Assembly (NCBI GenBank): GCA_963974485.1 | Contig: CAXBBS010000009.1 | Location: 1 to 64,000 of the forward strand | From: JAALKW01 sp963974485 | Lineage (GTDB): Bacteria; Pseudomonadota; Gammaproteobacteria; Legionellales; Legionellaceae | Length of the DNA: 64,000 bases | Direction of reading: 5' to 3' | Position numbers and translations under genes: made by a program | In this document: positions 18,098 through 28,800 of the stretch, one piece after another | Position numbering within the stretch: position 1 is the first letter of the stretch | How the letters are laid out: every line of letters starts with the position of its first letter | The notes under the pieces: generated by a model | What the model was told of the DNA's origin: nothing | Database searches by the model: none | What the model saw: the letters and a program-made list of their open reading frames with translations, nothing else

Positions 18098-19991
18098 GTA
18101 AACTATCCTCATGCTCAAACATCCCCTTGGATTCCTCCCAATCATGTTTTAAATTTCGAATGCTCCATATTTTTCCATCAGGTAACGTTGGACGAAGTAT
18201 GGAATTCACTTGACTGTAATCAACCTCTTGCATAGGCCTGTATATTTCCGGAAAAGATAACTGGAAACGCCTTTCATTTAAAATATGTAACTTAACACCA
18301 AAATCAATGTATTTGAATGGCCCGTAGCGTTCATCTTTACGTAACAAGATAAAGCCTTCTTGCATTTGTGCGCTGTATCGTTTGAGATAATTCCATTTTT
18401 TTTGTGCATCAGAACCCGCAAGTTTATCATAAGCCTTACGATTATCTATTTCCAGCATGGTATAAAACGGCAAAAGCGTTTTAAAACCTGCAAGCCGCAT
18501 GGTATTAGACAAAATCGCCCAATCGCCTCGATGCCTTGGCATAAGATCGCTCGTGCCTCGTGGTGTACCATAATAAACATCTGGAGCATCAAGCGCTAAA
18601 AAACCATCGTCTTTAAGCCGCATATTCGCGAAATAAAAAAACTCTCGACTGTAAAGTTTAGACAAGTTGTAATCTTTAACATCAGGGAAATCCATATAGA
18701 TCGCATCATACGATTCACCTTCATATTGACGAAGGTACTGAAACGCATCGGCAAAGATCGTATGCACACGAGGATCATCAAACGAATGCCCGTTAACGAC
18801 AGTGAGTAAAGGATGTGTTCGAGCGAGCTCTATTAAATTCCGATCAATATCTACATGTGTGATACTTTCAACCTGCTTGTATTTGAGCAGCTCACGATGG
18901 AGTATTCCATCACCACCACCTAAAATAAGCACCCGTTTGGGCACCTTACCATTCACAATCACAGGGACATGCGCAAGCCATTCATGATAGAGCTCTTCTT
19001 CATTAGAAAAAAACTGAAAATCGCCGTTAAGAAAAAGGGCATAGTCATGCGGTATTACCGAATTTAAAGCAAATTTTGTTGAATAGGCTTCCATCAAGCG
19101 ATGGGCGACATGCGGAAAATGAACAATATCAATCGTTTGATAAGGCGAGTTCACGCGGAAGATCGGCGGCGTTTCGCTCAAGGGAGCTAACAAGTGCCCC
19201 TGACCTTTAAGTAACGTGTTGGTATAATAATATTTTTTTAGAAAAAATTGTTCGATAGGATCGCTTTCATAGCACCCTATCATCAGCATGCCAGCTAAAA
19301 CTAGACACGGTTTTGTCTTCGACTTGAGCAATGATGTATGCGAAAGAAATCGCCATAGAATATATACTGCCACCGTAAGATTAAGTCCTGCGATTAAAAA
19401 TCCAATGGTGTGTAATTGAAAAAACGGTAATAAATATAACGGGAACGCCAAGCCTGCTACGAGCGACCCCATGTAATCCCATCCAAGTACCCGATTCGTA
19501 ACATGACGTTTACCCGCTAATATGTTCCCGAGATTAATCAAAAGCGGCAGTTCCATACCGGTTAAAAAGCCGATCAAGAACGTCAGTATGAAAGCAAAAG
19601 CAAAGAATGCAATCAACGCAAGGTGTGCGTCAGCCGTAGCCACGATGACTGAATCAAACATCATATAGATGCTGTGCGCCAATCTTAATAAAATAACGGC
19701 AAGCGCTCCGACCAAACTCAAGATGATTTCAACGTGAAATAAAGACGACCAGCCTCGGACACGTTGATTCGAATGATAAAAAATAGCGCCGATCCCCATG
19801 GCGGCCAAATACGTACCGACGGTGAGGCTATACCAAATCACCATATTTCCAACAATCGTCGTCAACGTTTGTGCAATAAGAAGCTCGTACAGTAAACTAC
19901 ACGCGGAAAGAATCAACGATAGGAGGTACACATTCACAACCGATGCATGAGAGACCGGACTTGTGCTCGTCGTGATGCGTTCAGTCGCCAT
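18087..19991 (-). CDS. Membrane-fused spermidine synthase-like protein
   Basis: 634 residues in two parts. Residues about 15-245 form a polytopic membrane domain of roughly seven helices (LLYELLIAQTLTTIVGN). Residues about 260-560 form a spermidine synthase-type Rossmann fold with the GGGDG motif and then VDIDRNLIELA. The predicted reaction is transfer of aminopropyl from decarboxylated S-adenosylmethionine to a polyamine. That donor would be made by SpeD, whose gene overlaps this one by 11 nt upstream. The acceptor is unknown. Its membrane domain is paralogous to the free-standing protein at 20359-21039. Some membrane-fused members may have lost catalysis, so activity should not be assumed. 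Confidence 0.88.
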   Translation of the reverse strand: MATERITTSTSPVSHASVVNVYLLSLILSACSLLYELLIAQTLTTIVGNMVIWYSLTVGTYLAAMGIGAIFYHSNQRVRGWSSLFHVEIILSLVGALAVILLRLAHSIYMMFDSVIVATADAHLALIAFFAFAFILTFLIGFLTGMELPLLINLGNILAGKRHVTNRVLGWDYMGSLVAGLAFPLYLLPFFQLHTIGFLIAGLNLTVAVYILWRFLSHTSLLKSKTKPCLVLAGMLMIGCYESDPIEQFFLKKYYYTNTLLKGQGHLLAPLSETPPIFRVNSPYQTIDIVHFPHVAHRLMEAYSTKFALNSVIPHDYALFLNGDFQFFSNEEELYHEWLAHVPVIVNGKVPKRVLILGGGDGILHRELLKYKQVESITHVDIDRNLIELARTHPLLTVVNGHSFDDPRVHTIFADAFQYLRQYEGESYDAIYMDFPDVKDYNLSKLYSREFFYFANMRLKDDGFLALDAPDVYYGTPRGTSDLMPRHRGDWAILSNTMRLAGFKTLLPFYTMLEIDNRKAYDKLAGSDAQKKWNYLKRYSAQMQEGFILLRKDERYGPFKYIDFGVKLHILNERRFQLSFPEIYRPMQEVDYSQVNSILRPTLPDGKIWSIRNLKHDWEESKGMFEHEDSLHEH

Positions 19992-20349
19992 CGAGCAGCC
20001 CTCGCGTCACCACTTTCAACGACATCGACGCGGCTTTAGCACAAAAGCCTTTTTGTATAATATCAATCGCAACCTGAGGTTCCATATTGCCACACGTAAA
20101 AATATCCATCGCCGCAAAGCCGTTCTCAGGCCATGTATGAACGCTGATATGTGATTCTGCGATCAACACCACCCCACTCACCCCTATGGGCTGAAATTGA
20201 TGAAAATGATCGTTTAAAATAGTCGCGCCACATGCTTTTGCTGCATGCATCACAATGTTTCGGGTCAACTTTACACAGGTAATAATTTCAGGATCGCAAT
20301 CACGTAGATCAACCAAATAGTGTTTACCAACCCCAGATATCGCTTCCAT
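19981..20349 (-). CDS. speD: S-adenosylmethionine decarboxylase proenzyme
   Basis: The prokaryotic class 1 form of 122 residues. ESHISVHTWPE holds the self-processing site between Glu65 and Ser66, where Ser66 becomes the pyruvoyl group, with His71. Cys86 in FTCGN completes the catalytic set. It makes the aminopropyl donor for spermidine synthesis. The ATG at 20349 has GAGGG about 7 nt upstream, lying in the 9-nt gap after the preceding membrane gene. It overlaps the next gene by 11 nt, so tight coupling is expected. Confidence 0.95.
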   Translation of the reverse strand: MEAISGVGKHYLVDLRDCDPEIITCVKLTRNIVMHAAKACGATILNDHFHQFQPIGVSGVVLIAESHISVHTWPENGFAAMDIFTCGNMEPQVAIDIIQKGFCAKAASMSLKVVTRGLLDGD

Positions 20350-20358
20350 TTCTTACCC

Positions 20359-21039
20359 TCATGATTCCAAATAATAGGTTAAAAACAGTTCATTAATTGA
20401 ACTCGAAAAAAGCAAGCACGGCATCAATATAAAAAACAAGCCTAACTGGACGACGATTAAACCACGAAACGTTTGATTTTCAGAAGTTTGGACTTTATCA
20501 GCCTGAGTTAACAATGCCACCCCTACCGCCGCATTTAACAAAGCAATAAAAAATGCGGTTGGAATCAATCCCATTCGAGGATAAAGCACAAAAGCAAAAA
20601 CCACCGTGCCTACAAATGCACCCAGGTAACTCACACCCAGCACCAAACTTTCGTCATGGTCACTTTCGAAGCGCTTTAAGTGCATCAGCAGTGGAATTTC
20701 AAAACCGGTTAAGACACCGATAATCATGATCAAGGCATGAGCAAAAACGGAGAAGAGTACAGCCGACATGCCCATGGCATCAAAAAACATGAGGAAAATA
20801 ACAGAAAAGCCACCTAAAACGGTCAACAAGATTTCAACCTTGAGTAAGGCCGTGACAGAATGCTTGACAAGCTTACCTTCCGCCATCAAAGACCCCATAC
20901 CCATAGAAAACATGTACAGCCCAATCGTTACGCTATAACGAAGAACCGTATTGCCTAAAAAAGCAGACAATGCTTGGCCTAAAAGAAGCTCATAGACAAT
21001 ACTGCAAAAAGCTAACATCAACGTCAATAAATAAATCAT
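20359..21039 (-). CDS. Free-standing membrane module related to spermidine synthase N-domains
   Basis: 226 residues with about seven predicted membrane helices and no soluble domain. Its opening segment (SIVYELLLGQALSAFLGN, RYSVTIGLYMFSMGMGSL) aligns by eye with the N-terminus of the 634-residue protein at 18087-19991 (SLLYELLIAQTLTTIVGN, WYSLTVGTYLAAMGIGAI). Both also carry a GFEIPLL/GMELPLL phrase. It is first in the operon, 9 nt before speD. It may partner the fused synthase in the membrane, or transport or sense a polyamine. The role is inferred. Confidence 0.8.
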   Translation of the reverse strand: MIYLLTLMLAFCSIVYELLLGQALSAFLGNTVLRYSVTIGLYMFSMGMGSLMAEGKLVKHSVTALLKVEILLTVLGGFSVIFLMFFDAMGMSAVLFSVFAHALIMIIGVLTGFEIPLLMHLKRFESDHDESLVLGVSYLGAFVGTVVFAFVLYPRMGLIPTAFFIALLNAAVGVALLTQADKVQTSENQTFRGLIVVQLGLFFILMPCLLFSSSINELFLTYYLES

Positions 21040-21074
21040 AAACCCAGCATGCTCCCTGCTGCTGATAAATTATC

Positions 21075-22757
21075 TTATGTTCCTTGAAACAATCGTACAA
21101 ATCGAATCTCGGTATAAGAATAGTGTCCTTCAAACGTATCATAAATCGGCTGAAGCTTTCCATCCTTCGATTTTTTTAATTCACCAAAAATTTTATTAAA
21201 AACTTTTTTTTCGAGCATGTCTTTAACATGAGCAATATCTGCAACACCTATGTGCTTTTCACCTTTGAGCTTATCCAAATGATTAATAATCGTCGTAACC
21301 GATACACCACGTTTTTCAGCCATCGCATCAATCGATAACTTTTCTTTTAAAAAACTCAGTGTTTTTATATGCGTGGGCGTGGCCGGCTCTTTTTTTGCTT
21401 TGCTTTTTGTTTTGACTTTAATTATTCCACCACAAAAGCGTTTTTCTAACGTGGTTATATGACACTGCGTCATCTCTTCTTTCGGTAATGCTTTTAAATA
21501 TTGAACCAATTCTACGGAGCTATTTCTAAACACCGTATCTTGCTGCAGAATATCAGGATGCACGGTCAAGGCCATTTGGTTTAAATTCATGAGCTTCAGA
21601 CCGCTCAAACTACGTACGCGTGATAAAGCAACATAGCCCATGCCGGGTTCAAATGCATCACCCAAATCAATTTCTGCCGCATCCAACGTCATCCCTTGGC
21701 TTTTATGTATGGTGATAGCCCACGCCAGGCGAAGCGGCACTTGTGTCAACGTGGCACGTATGACGCCATTATCTTCATAGTGCCAATCTTCAGGGGCCAC
21801 CACGATGGTTTTATTTTGATACGTTTTAACAATCGGCCAGCCTTCTTCACTGCTTTCAAATCCGACCACAACACAACGGGTACCGTTGACATAACGCCCC
21901 AAAGGGTCGTTTTTAATAAACATGACTTCGGCACCTACTTTTAATATCAACGCTTCTGGAGCAAGACAATGTTTTTTGAGTCCTTCCACTAATAGATCAA
22001 AACCTTCGGTCTGCATCTGAAAAACTTCTTCCTGCTCATCAATTTTTCGTAGCTCACGCTCATTAATCACATCAACATTGATGTTACGTGAGTATAATTT
22101 AGTCGCTTTAATATCACCTTCAGGTTCTTTTTTATAACGGGTGCGTAACGGAACGCGCGTATGCTCGCCTGCCGTACCGCTACGTATATCATTGAGCACG
22201 GTCAGTAATTCATCTTCGCTTTGCCGATGCTGCTCTTCTAAATAGCACACATGAATATTGCCATTGATCCAAGCCTCTGCCTCAAACGCAAACAGCTTTT
22301 TATCGCCTGGCGGAGCGCTTGATACCGGTGGCAATTGAAAAAAATCACCGCACAACACCAGTTGAATCCCGCCAAACGGTTCATCACAATTACGCATATA
22401 CCGAGCAATGGCGTCGACCATATCCAACTGATACGTATGCAGCATAGAAACTTCATCAATAATTAGCACATGTGCTTTTTTATAATTGCTTCTTATACGT
22501 GGTATTTTGAGTAATTTTTCCAGATCATGTTGCGTCACATGATCCCGCACACCGATACCTGACCAGGCGTGGATGGTCGTGCCCTGAATGTGGGTTGCAG
22601 CAATGCCCGTTGAAGCCGTCACCGCAACTTTTACACCATTATTTTTTAAATAACGAATGTATTTATTTAATACATAAGTTTTACCCGCGCCAGCCGCTCC
22701 GGTGAGAAAAATATTTTTCCCCATTTTTAATAATTTTAAGGCTTCAGTTTGTTGCAT
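21075..22757 (-). CDS. PIF1-like superfamily 1B DNA helicase
   Basis: 560 residues. Helicase motifs run in order: GAAGAGKT (20-27, Walker A), TASTGIAA (motif Ia), IIDEVSML (Walker B), GDFFQLPPV (motif III), and IHKSQGMTLD with YVALSRVRS near the C-terminal half. The last ~100 residues hold a helix-turn-helix-like element (DAMAEKRGVSVTTIINHL). PIF1 helicases unwind DNA in repair and structured regions. Horizontal spread of this family is common. Its first ~24 codons recur as a degraded copy at 29763-29832 on the far side of the divergent giant gene. Confidence 0.9.
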   Translation of the reverse strand: MQQTEALKLLKMGKNIFLTGAAGAGKTYVLNKYIRYLKNNGVKVAVTASTGIAATHIQGTTIHAWSGIGVRDHVTQHDLEKLLKIPRIRSNYKKAHVLIIDEVSMLHTYQLDMVDAIARYMRNCDEPFGGIQLVLCGDFFQLPPVSSAPPGDKKLFAFEAEAWINGNIHVCYLEEQHRQSEDELLTVLNDIRSGTAGEHTRVPLRTRYKKEPEGDIKATKLYSRNINVDVINERELRKIDEQEEVFQMQTEGFDLLVEGLKKHCLAPEALILKVGAEVMFIKNDPLGRYVNGTRCVVVGFESSEEGWPIVKTYQNKTIVVAPEDWHYEDNGVIRATLTQVPLRLAWAITIHKSQGMTLDAAEIDLGDAFEPGMGYVALSRVRSLSGLKLMNLNQMALTVHPDILQQDTVFRNSSVELVQYLKALPKEEMTQCHITTLEKRFCGGIIKVKTKSKAKKEPATPTHIKTLSFLKEKLSIDAMAEKRGVSVTTIINHLDKLKGEKHIGVADIAHVKDMLEKKVFNKIFGELKKSKDGKLQPIYDTFEGHYSYTEIRFVRLFQGT

Positions 22758-22760
22758 AAT
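22688..22760. repeat. Left 73-bp direct repeat (PIF1 gene 5' end)
   Basis: It matches 29763-29835 at 64 of 73 positions in the same orientation, without gaps. It covers the first 24 codons of the PIF1 gene and three bases upstream. The two copies are 7075 bp apart and bracket the giant gene. Confidence 0.85.
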
Positions 22761-22794
22761 ATTAAGCTCGTTAGAAATTCATCTTTTTGTAAAT

Positions 22795-22822
22795 TTTACA
22801 CGCAAAACAGGTGTTTTATACG
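22795..22822 (+). promoter_or_regulatory. Possible promoter of the giant gene
   Basis: TTTACA (22795-22800) and TATACG (22817-22822) are 16 bp apart. A transcript from here would begin near 22829, which supports the ATG at 22879 over a GTG-led extension that begins at 22702. Confidence 0.45.
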
Positions 22823-22878
22823 CTTACCAGAAATATCCCTCATTTGGTAAAATTCGACCAACCACAGATGAGCGACTA

Positions 22879-25800
22879 ATGACAATAATGACAATACCAA
22901 AAAATTTTTATTTTACTCAAGCTCAAAGTAATGTGGCTTATACAAGAGAACCAACAGGTAAGCTCAATATCGCTCGCATGCTTAAAAACAAACCTTATTG
23001 GGCTCTTCCCAGCTCAATGCGTGATAAAAAACAAAAAAAACTCATCTTATCTGACTGGAGCCGGCTCTTTTGGACAGAAGAGAAAAAAAACTTAATCACA
23101 GCAATCCTTAATCAATGCATTGATGAGGGGTTTTATCTCTACCTCATTTCTAACGCCGAACCAATCGAGCTATCTGAGCCGATTAATAAAGAACAGCTAG
23201 AGGAAGACTTACACTCTGTCACCAAGGGATCCAATAAACCCAGGTATAGAGAAGATATAATATCGGCCGCTATTGAGCAAAAAAAACTTATTCGTGATGA
23301 GATTGTGATTCTTGACGATCATGCCATACAACAACTTTTAAATCAAAACGGGAAACCTGAAGAATACACGCTCAGTACTTATAGTTTTATCAGAACACCC
23401 GAAGCTGAGCGAGAAAATTTATTAGATTTCTTAAAACAGGCGATGCCTCCAATAACACATATTATTCATGATGATTTTTCAAATCAAACGAATAAAATCG
23501 TTCCTTTTTTACAAAATAAATTCCCTCACGCAATTTATTTAAAGCAATACGCACGCATCACTTTTGAAAATGATGATTTCATTCCTTTCTTGAATGAAGA
23601 GACAATAACCCATGAAGGTATATCCATCGAAATACTTGAAGCACATACATTCACTGATATAACTGTCTCAGACGAACTTAGCATAGACAACTTTAAGCTA
23701 TTACTAGAACTCAGCCCACACATGACTGGCTTATCACTTCAAGAACTCAAACCACCCTTTGATGATTGGCAATCACTCCCGTTGTCAAAATTTTCTTTCC
23801 TAACAGAACTTACTTTAGATAAGAGCAATATTTGCATCAATAATCTAAATGATATTTTGGCAGTAACCGCTAACCTTACAAGCCTTTCTTTAAGTGAATT
23901 CAAAAATCTATCAGGTCGTTGTTTAACGCTTAAAACAGGAAGCCTTCCTTCGCTTAGAGATTTATGGTTGAAGAACAGCAATCCTTCTATTGACAATCTG
24001 ATGTATTTATTAAAGGCCGCTCCCAACCTTAAAAATCTAATCTTAGATAAATGTAACAATCTAGCAGAGAGCAATTTAATGCTCGAGCCAGGGAGCCTAT
24101 TTTTTCTCGAGGCAATCAGTTTAAATCAAAGCAATCCTTCTCCTGATAACTTGGCATGCTTATTAAAGGCCGTTCCCAAGCTTAAATTTTTTAGCCTAGA
24201 TGAATGCAACAATCTAGACGAGAGCAGTTTGACGCTTGAGCCAGGGAGCCTGTCCTCTCTCGAAAGAATCGGTTTGAATCAAAGCAATCCTTCTCTTGAT
24301 AACTTGGCATGCTTATTAAAGGCCGCTCCCAAGCTTAAACTTCTTGGCTTAGATAACTGTAAAAATCTAGCCGATAGTAATTTAACACTCGAACCTGAAA
24401 GCCTGCCTTGCCTTGAAACCCTTTGTCTTAATGCAAGCAATCCTTCTCCTGATAACTTGGCATGCTTATTAAAGTCCGCTCCCAAGCTTAAACGTCTTGC
24501 CTTAGATAACTGTAAAAATCTAGCCTATAGTAATTTAATACTCGAACCTGGAAGCCTGCCTTGCCTTGAAACCCTTTGTCTTAATGCGAGTAACGTCTCC
24601 ACTGAGAACCTAGAATGTTTATTAAGAGCCACGCCCAACCTTAAAACCCTTTCCGTAGACAACTGTAAAAATTTAGCCGATAGTAATTTAACACTCGAGC
24701 CTGGAAACCTTCCTTGCCTTGAAACCCTTTGTCTTAATGCAAGCAATCCTTCCCTTGAGAACCTAGAGTGTTTATTAAGAACCACGCCCAACCTTAAAAC
24801 CCTTTCCGTAGACAACTGTAAAAATTTAGCCGATAGTAATTTAACACTGGGGCCTGGAATCCTTGCTTGCCTTGAAACCCTTTATCTTAATGCGAGTAAC
24901 GTCTCCACTGAGAACCTAGAATGTTTATTAAGAGCCGCGCCAAACCTTAAACTCCTTAACTTAGGAGAATGCAACAATCTAATCGAGGGCAGTTTGATGC
25001 TTGAGCCTGGAAGCCTTGCTTGCCTTGAAAACCTTTATCTTAATGCGAGTAACGTCTCCACTGAGAACCTAGAATGTTTATTAAGAGCCGCGCCAAACCT
25101 TAAACTCCTTAACTTAGGAGAATGCAACAATCTAATCGAGGGCAGTTTGATGCTTGAGCCTGGAAGCCTTCCTTTTTTAAACAATATATCAGTTGGCCAT
25201 ATCTTAATGACGAACTGGGAATGTTTATTAGAAGCAGCATCTCTACTAAAAAATAAAAGCACGTTAACACCTACAAATCCAATACACACGCCAGCTTCAC
25301 ATAAAGATTTTAGACCCAATCCTGATGATCATCCTTTTAAATTTACTGGGCTCAATACAACTAAAAATCAGGGTATGATCATTGAGAAGATTTCTCAGTA
25401 TCTCACACTAACCCGAACACACCTTTCTATTATTCCAAAGATACAAGACGGTATTTGTAAAGCTCTTAGTCATTATTTTTTAAGTCTCGAAAAAAACGCA
25501 TGGGATTATTTTATTGATGCCTCTGTTCAATGGGATGGCCACAGCTTAGCAAGTTTACCTGATAAATTAAAAACACATTTTTCTACTTTGTATGAATATA
25601 TTTATACTCATCAATTAGGCAATTCACATGAAAAAAAATACTACCTTGGAGATAATCTACGAGCATTTTTAAAGTCTACAGATAAAACAACGTTTGTATT
25701 TTACAATCCTTGGCATGCTATCAGTGTCCGAAAAAAAACGAATGTTATTTGGGAGGTATACGATCCCAATTTTGTAACCGGGTGTTTAGAAAAAACTTCT

Positions 25801-28800
25801 TCCGAGCTCGAAAAAGCCATATCACTTTCAATAGGAGCGCTTGTATTTACGTCAACAACTGAAGCCATTGATTTTTCTCCTAAAATAGATAACGCTGCAA
25901 ACTTCATTGAAGCCGGCGGGATTTTAGCACTGTGTCAATGTGAAAACGAAAACAAAGACGGCCTACAGCAAAAGCTATCAACTCAACAATTCTATTCACG
26001 ACAATCTCTTGATGGCCTTTTACTGAGAGATATGCAAGGGAAACCTGCGTGGGTCCTAGGACATCAAGACAATCATTCCAGAACCGCAACGTTCACACAT
26101 GCTCTATTGCAACAATTCATACATAAAAACCCTCATGATTACAAAAAAAAATTAGAACAAAGTATCGAGGTATTAACGCCTGCACAAAAGCATGAATGCA
26201 TCACCCAACTCATACAACAATCACCGGCTGAAAAAACTGAAACGTCACAATCTATGCATCAACTCATCGAAACCACACGAACGTCAGCAAACGAGTCCCA
26301 ATATGAAAAAGACTTACAAGTTTGGAACAAAAACCAATATGCAAGTAACAACATACTTGAATACTGTCAACATACCTTAAAACCCGATCACATTATAAAT
26401 CAATTGATTGAACTGGACTCAACTGACGATTTAAATACGTTACGTCGTCACTTACAGAACCATAGTAACGCCATACAACGTCCCGTTTTCTATATTGATA
26501 AGCCCGAAGACTTAATTTGCTCCGCGCCGTTCATCAAAAAAAATATAGATGGAACTGGCGAACTATGCAGAGGGCCTGGTGGACCTTTATATGATTTTTT
26601 GAAGAAAAATGATAACAATCAACCCGTGATGATTATTAATTACGAGACTTTTTATGCTGATGATGTCATTCGATTCAATGAGTTATTGGATAAGAATCCT
26701 CGGGCAGATGGCACTAAACTCCCTGAAGGCACCCAAATTGTGGGCCTTTTGAATCGAAACAAACCAGATTACTACCAAGGCTCTGATTTTTATTCTAGAT
26801 TTGATAACGTAGCGACGTGCTCTTTACCCAAGAGTACATTAAAACAGTCAGCAACCCAGATGGCGTTTGAAGACTTACCAAACCATGCAGCGCGTACTGT
26901 GATTAATCTCTTTCATATGCCTGACTGGGAAGAAATCCTCATGGGGCAATGGGTCTTAGATAACAACCAGTTAAAATTTAAAGAGGGCGAGCTTGCAAAA
27001 GCTATTCAAACAGGGCTTCCTATTGAAATTCAAAACGGACTCTGGGAGGAGAAAGCATTCCAAGCCTTTATGATAGACCATATGCCACAACAAGCACGCC
27101 TGAGCATGCCAAGCGAAGGGTATGCATGGGAAACATTGAATACGTTCATTTCTAAAATAGAAATCGGTCTTTCATCAAACCCTCAAGCGATGACATTGAA
27201 CCCCACGCAAATGAATGAATACCTTGAGCGTTATATCTACAACGAGGAAAACCATACTTTAAGTAAACGATCAGGATTCATCGAGGAAGCTTCAAATACA
27301 AAACAAACGACGCTTCTCATCAACCTGACACGAAGCTTGAATGAGGATATATGGGCGAGATTACTTACGGCATGCCAAGCATGCTCCATGCAATTAGATT
27401 TATATTGCGCACCGGGTGTTGCGCTACCATCAACACTTTTCATGCCTACTCAGATGACATCTACACCTAAAATTTGGAATACATCCAGCACAATATTATT
27501 TGAAAGCACTGATCCAGACATGACGATTGCAAACTTAACAAGAGATATTGCTTATGACATCATTGATATTTCTGAATGCAGTGCCTCTGACTTATTACTG
27601 AAACTTGATGGAAAACTCAATGAGGAAACGCTGCAATTTAATTTTAATCAATCTGAAGGTGCTGTGCTTACAAGCTTAAAGGCTGGTAACAACATACTTT
27701 TAACGGGAAAATTCTCTACCGAACTCATCGACCAATTAGCCCCTTATCTTTTAAAACGACAAGCAACACCCGAAGCACCTGGCATGCTCGTTTTAATTAC
27801 GACGCATTCCGAACGCTTCTCCTATATTCACAATGTGAAAAATCATACCGTGAGCCATGAAGAGAAACACGTTAATTTAGAGAAACTCTTTCCTGACACC
27901 AGCAATGCAGTCACTCCTTTCTTCACCGAGTCTTTCAGCAAACTAAAATCACGATGTTCGTTTTTAGAGCGTAACGCGGGTTTATCGAGTGATCATGCGT
28001 GGCTTGGAATCAATGAAGCACCTGAGTTAAATCTTATAAGTGATCCGATTGATATGACAAAAAGTGCATCCCGCGCAGAGGCCTTTATCAAAGCGCGCGT
28101 GTATGCCGTCAACCATGCACTTCAATACCCCTTTGTTTTTCTAACCGGCCTATCAGGCGTCGGTAAATCAACCTTTGTTAAAAATGAGTTGTGTGGCATG
28201 AATGACACGCTTTATGTCGGTGAAAATCAAATCCTTGCTTGGGCTACCGATACAACGCCTGCTCGAAAAGTCCTTTTTTTGGATGAAGCTAACCTAAACC
28301 CACGCCAATGGAGTGAGTTTGAAGGCTTGTTTTATAGCCCTCAAACGATTCTTATTCATGGCGTACTTCATCGTTTAACACCTGAGCATAAAGTTATTTT
28401 TGCAGGAAACCCCCTTAGTTACGGGGATGAACGTAAACTTGCTCCCTTTTTTGAACGTCATGGAAATGCACTTTTATTTGAACCTCTCATCGCTGATGTT
28501 ATTTATGAAAAAATATTGAAACCTGTTTTCAATCAAAGCACACTAAACACCGCCGTTTCAGAGGCCATCAATACGCATATTCTAAAAGCATATCAATTTG
28601 TTTGTGCATGCTCTAAAACCGACGTACTTATCTCACCCCGTGAACTACAAATGATAGCTCTCTTAACCCGAGCAGAAACAGAAAAACATCCCGAAACAAA
28701 TATCACACACATTGCTGAGCATTTCACCTATCACCTTATCAAAAATATAATTCCAAACGCAAAAAAAGCCGTATTTGATAATACTTTTTTACCCCGTGTT

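Noticed and set aside
18098..18145. Longer start for the thioesterase
   Set aside because: The extra 16 residues come from reading the end of the upstream gene in another frame. ATG 18097 has a GAGGA site.
22702..22878. GTG-led extension of the giant protein by 59 residues
   Set aside because: It runs antisense through the start of the helicase gene, and the best promoter pair (22795-22822) lies inside it. ATG 22879 is more economical.
23929..25300. Regular repeats that could suggest a CRISPR array
   Set aside because: Units are 153 bp, contiguous, in frame and encode LRRs. There are no spacers and no cas genes.
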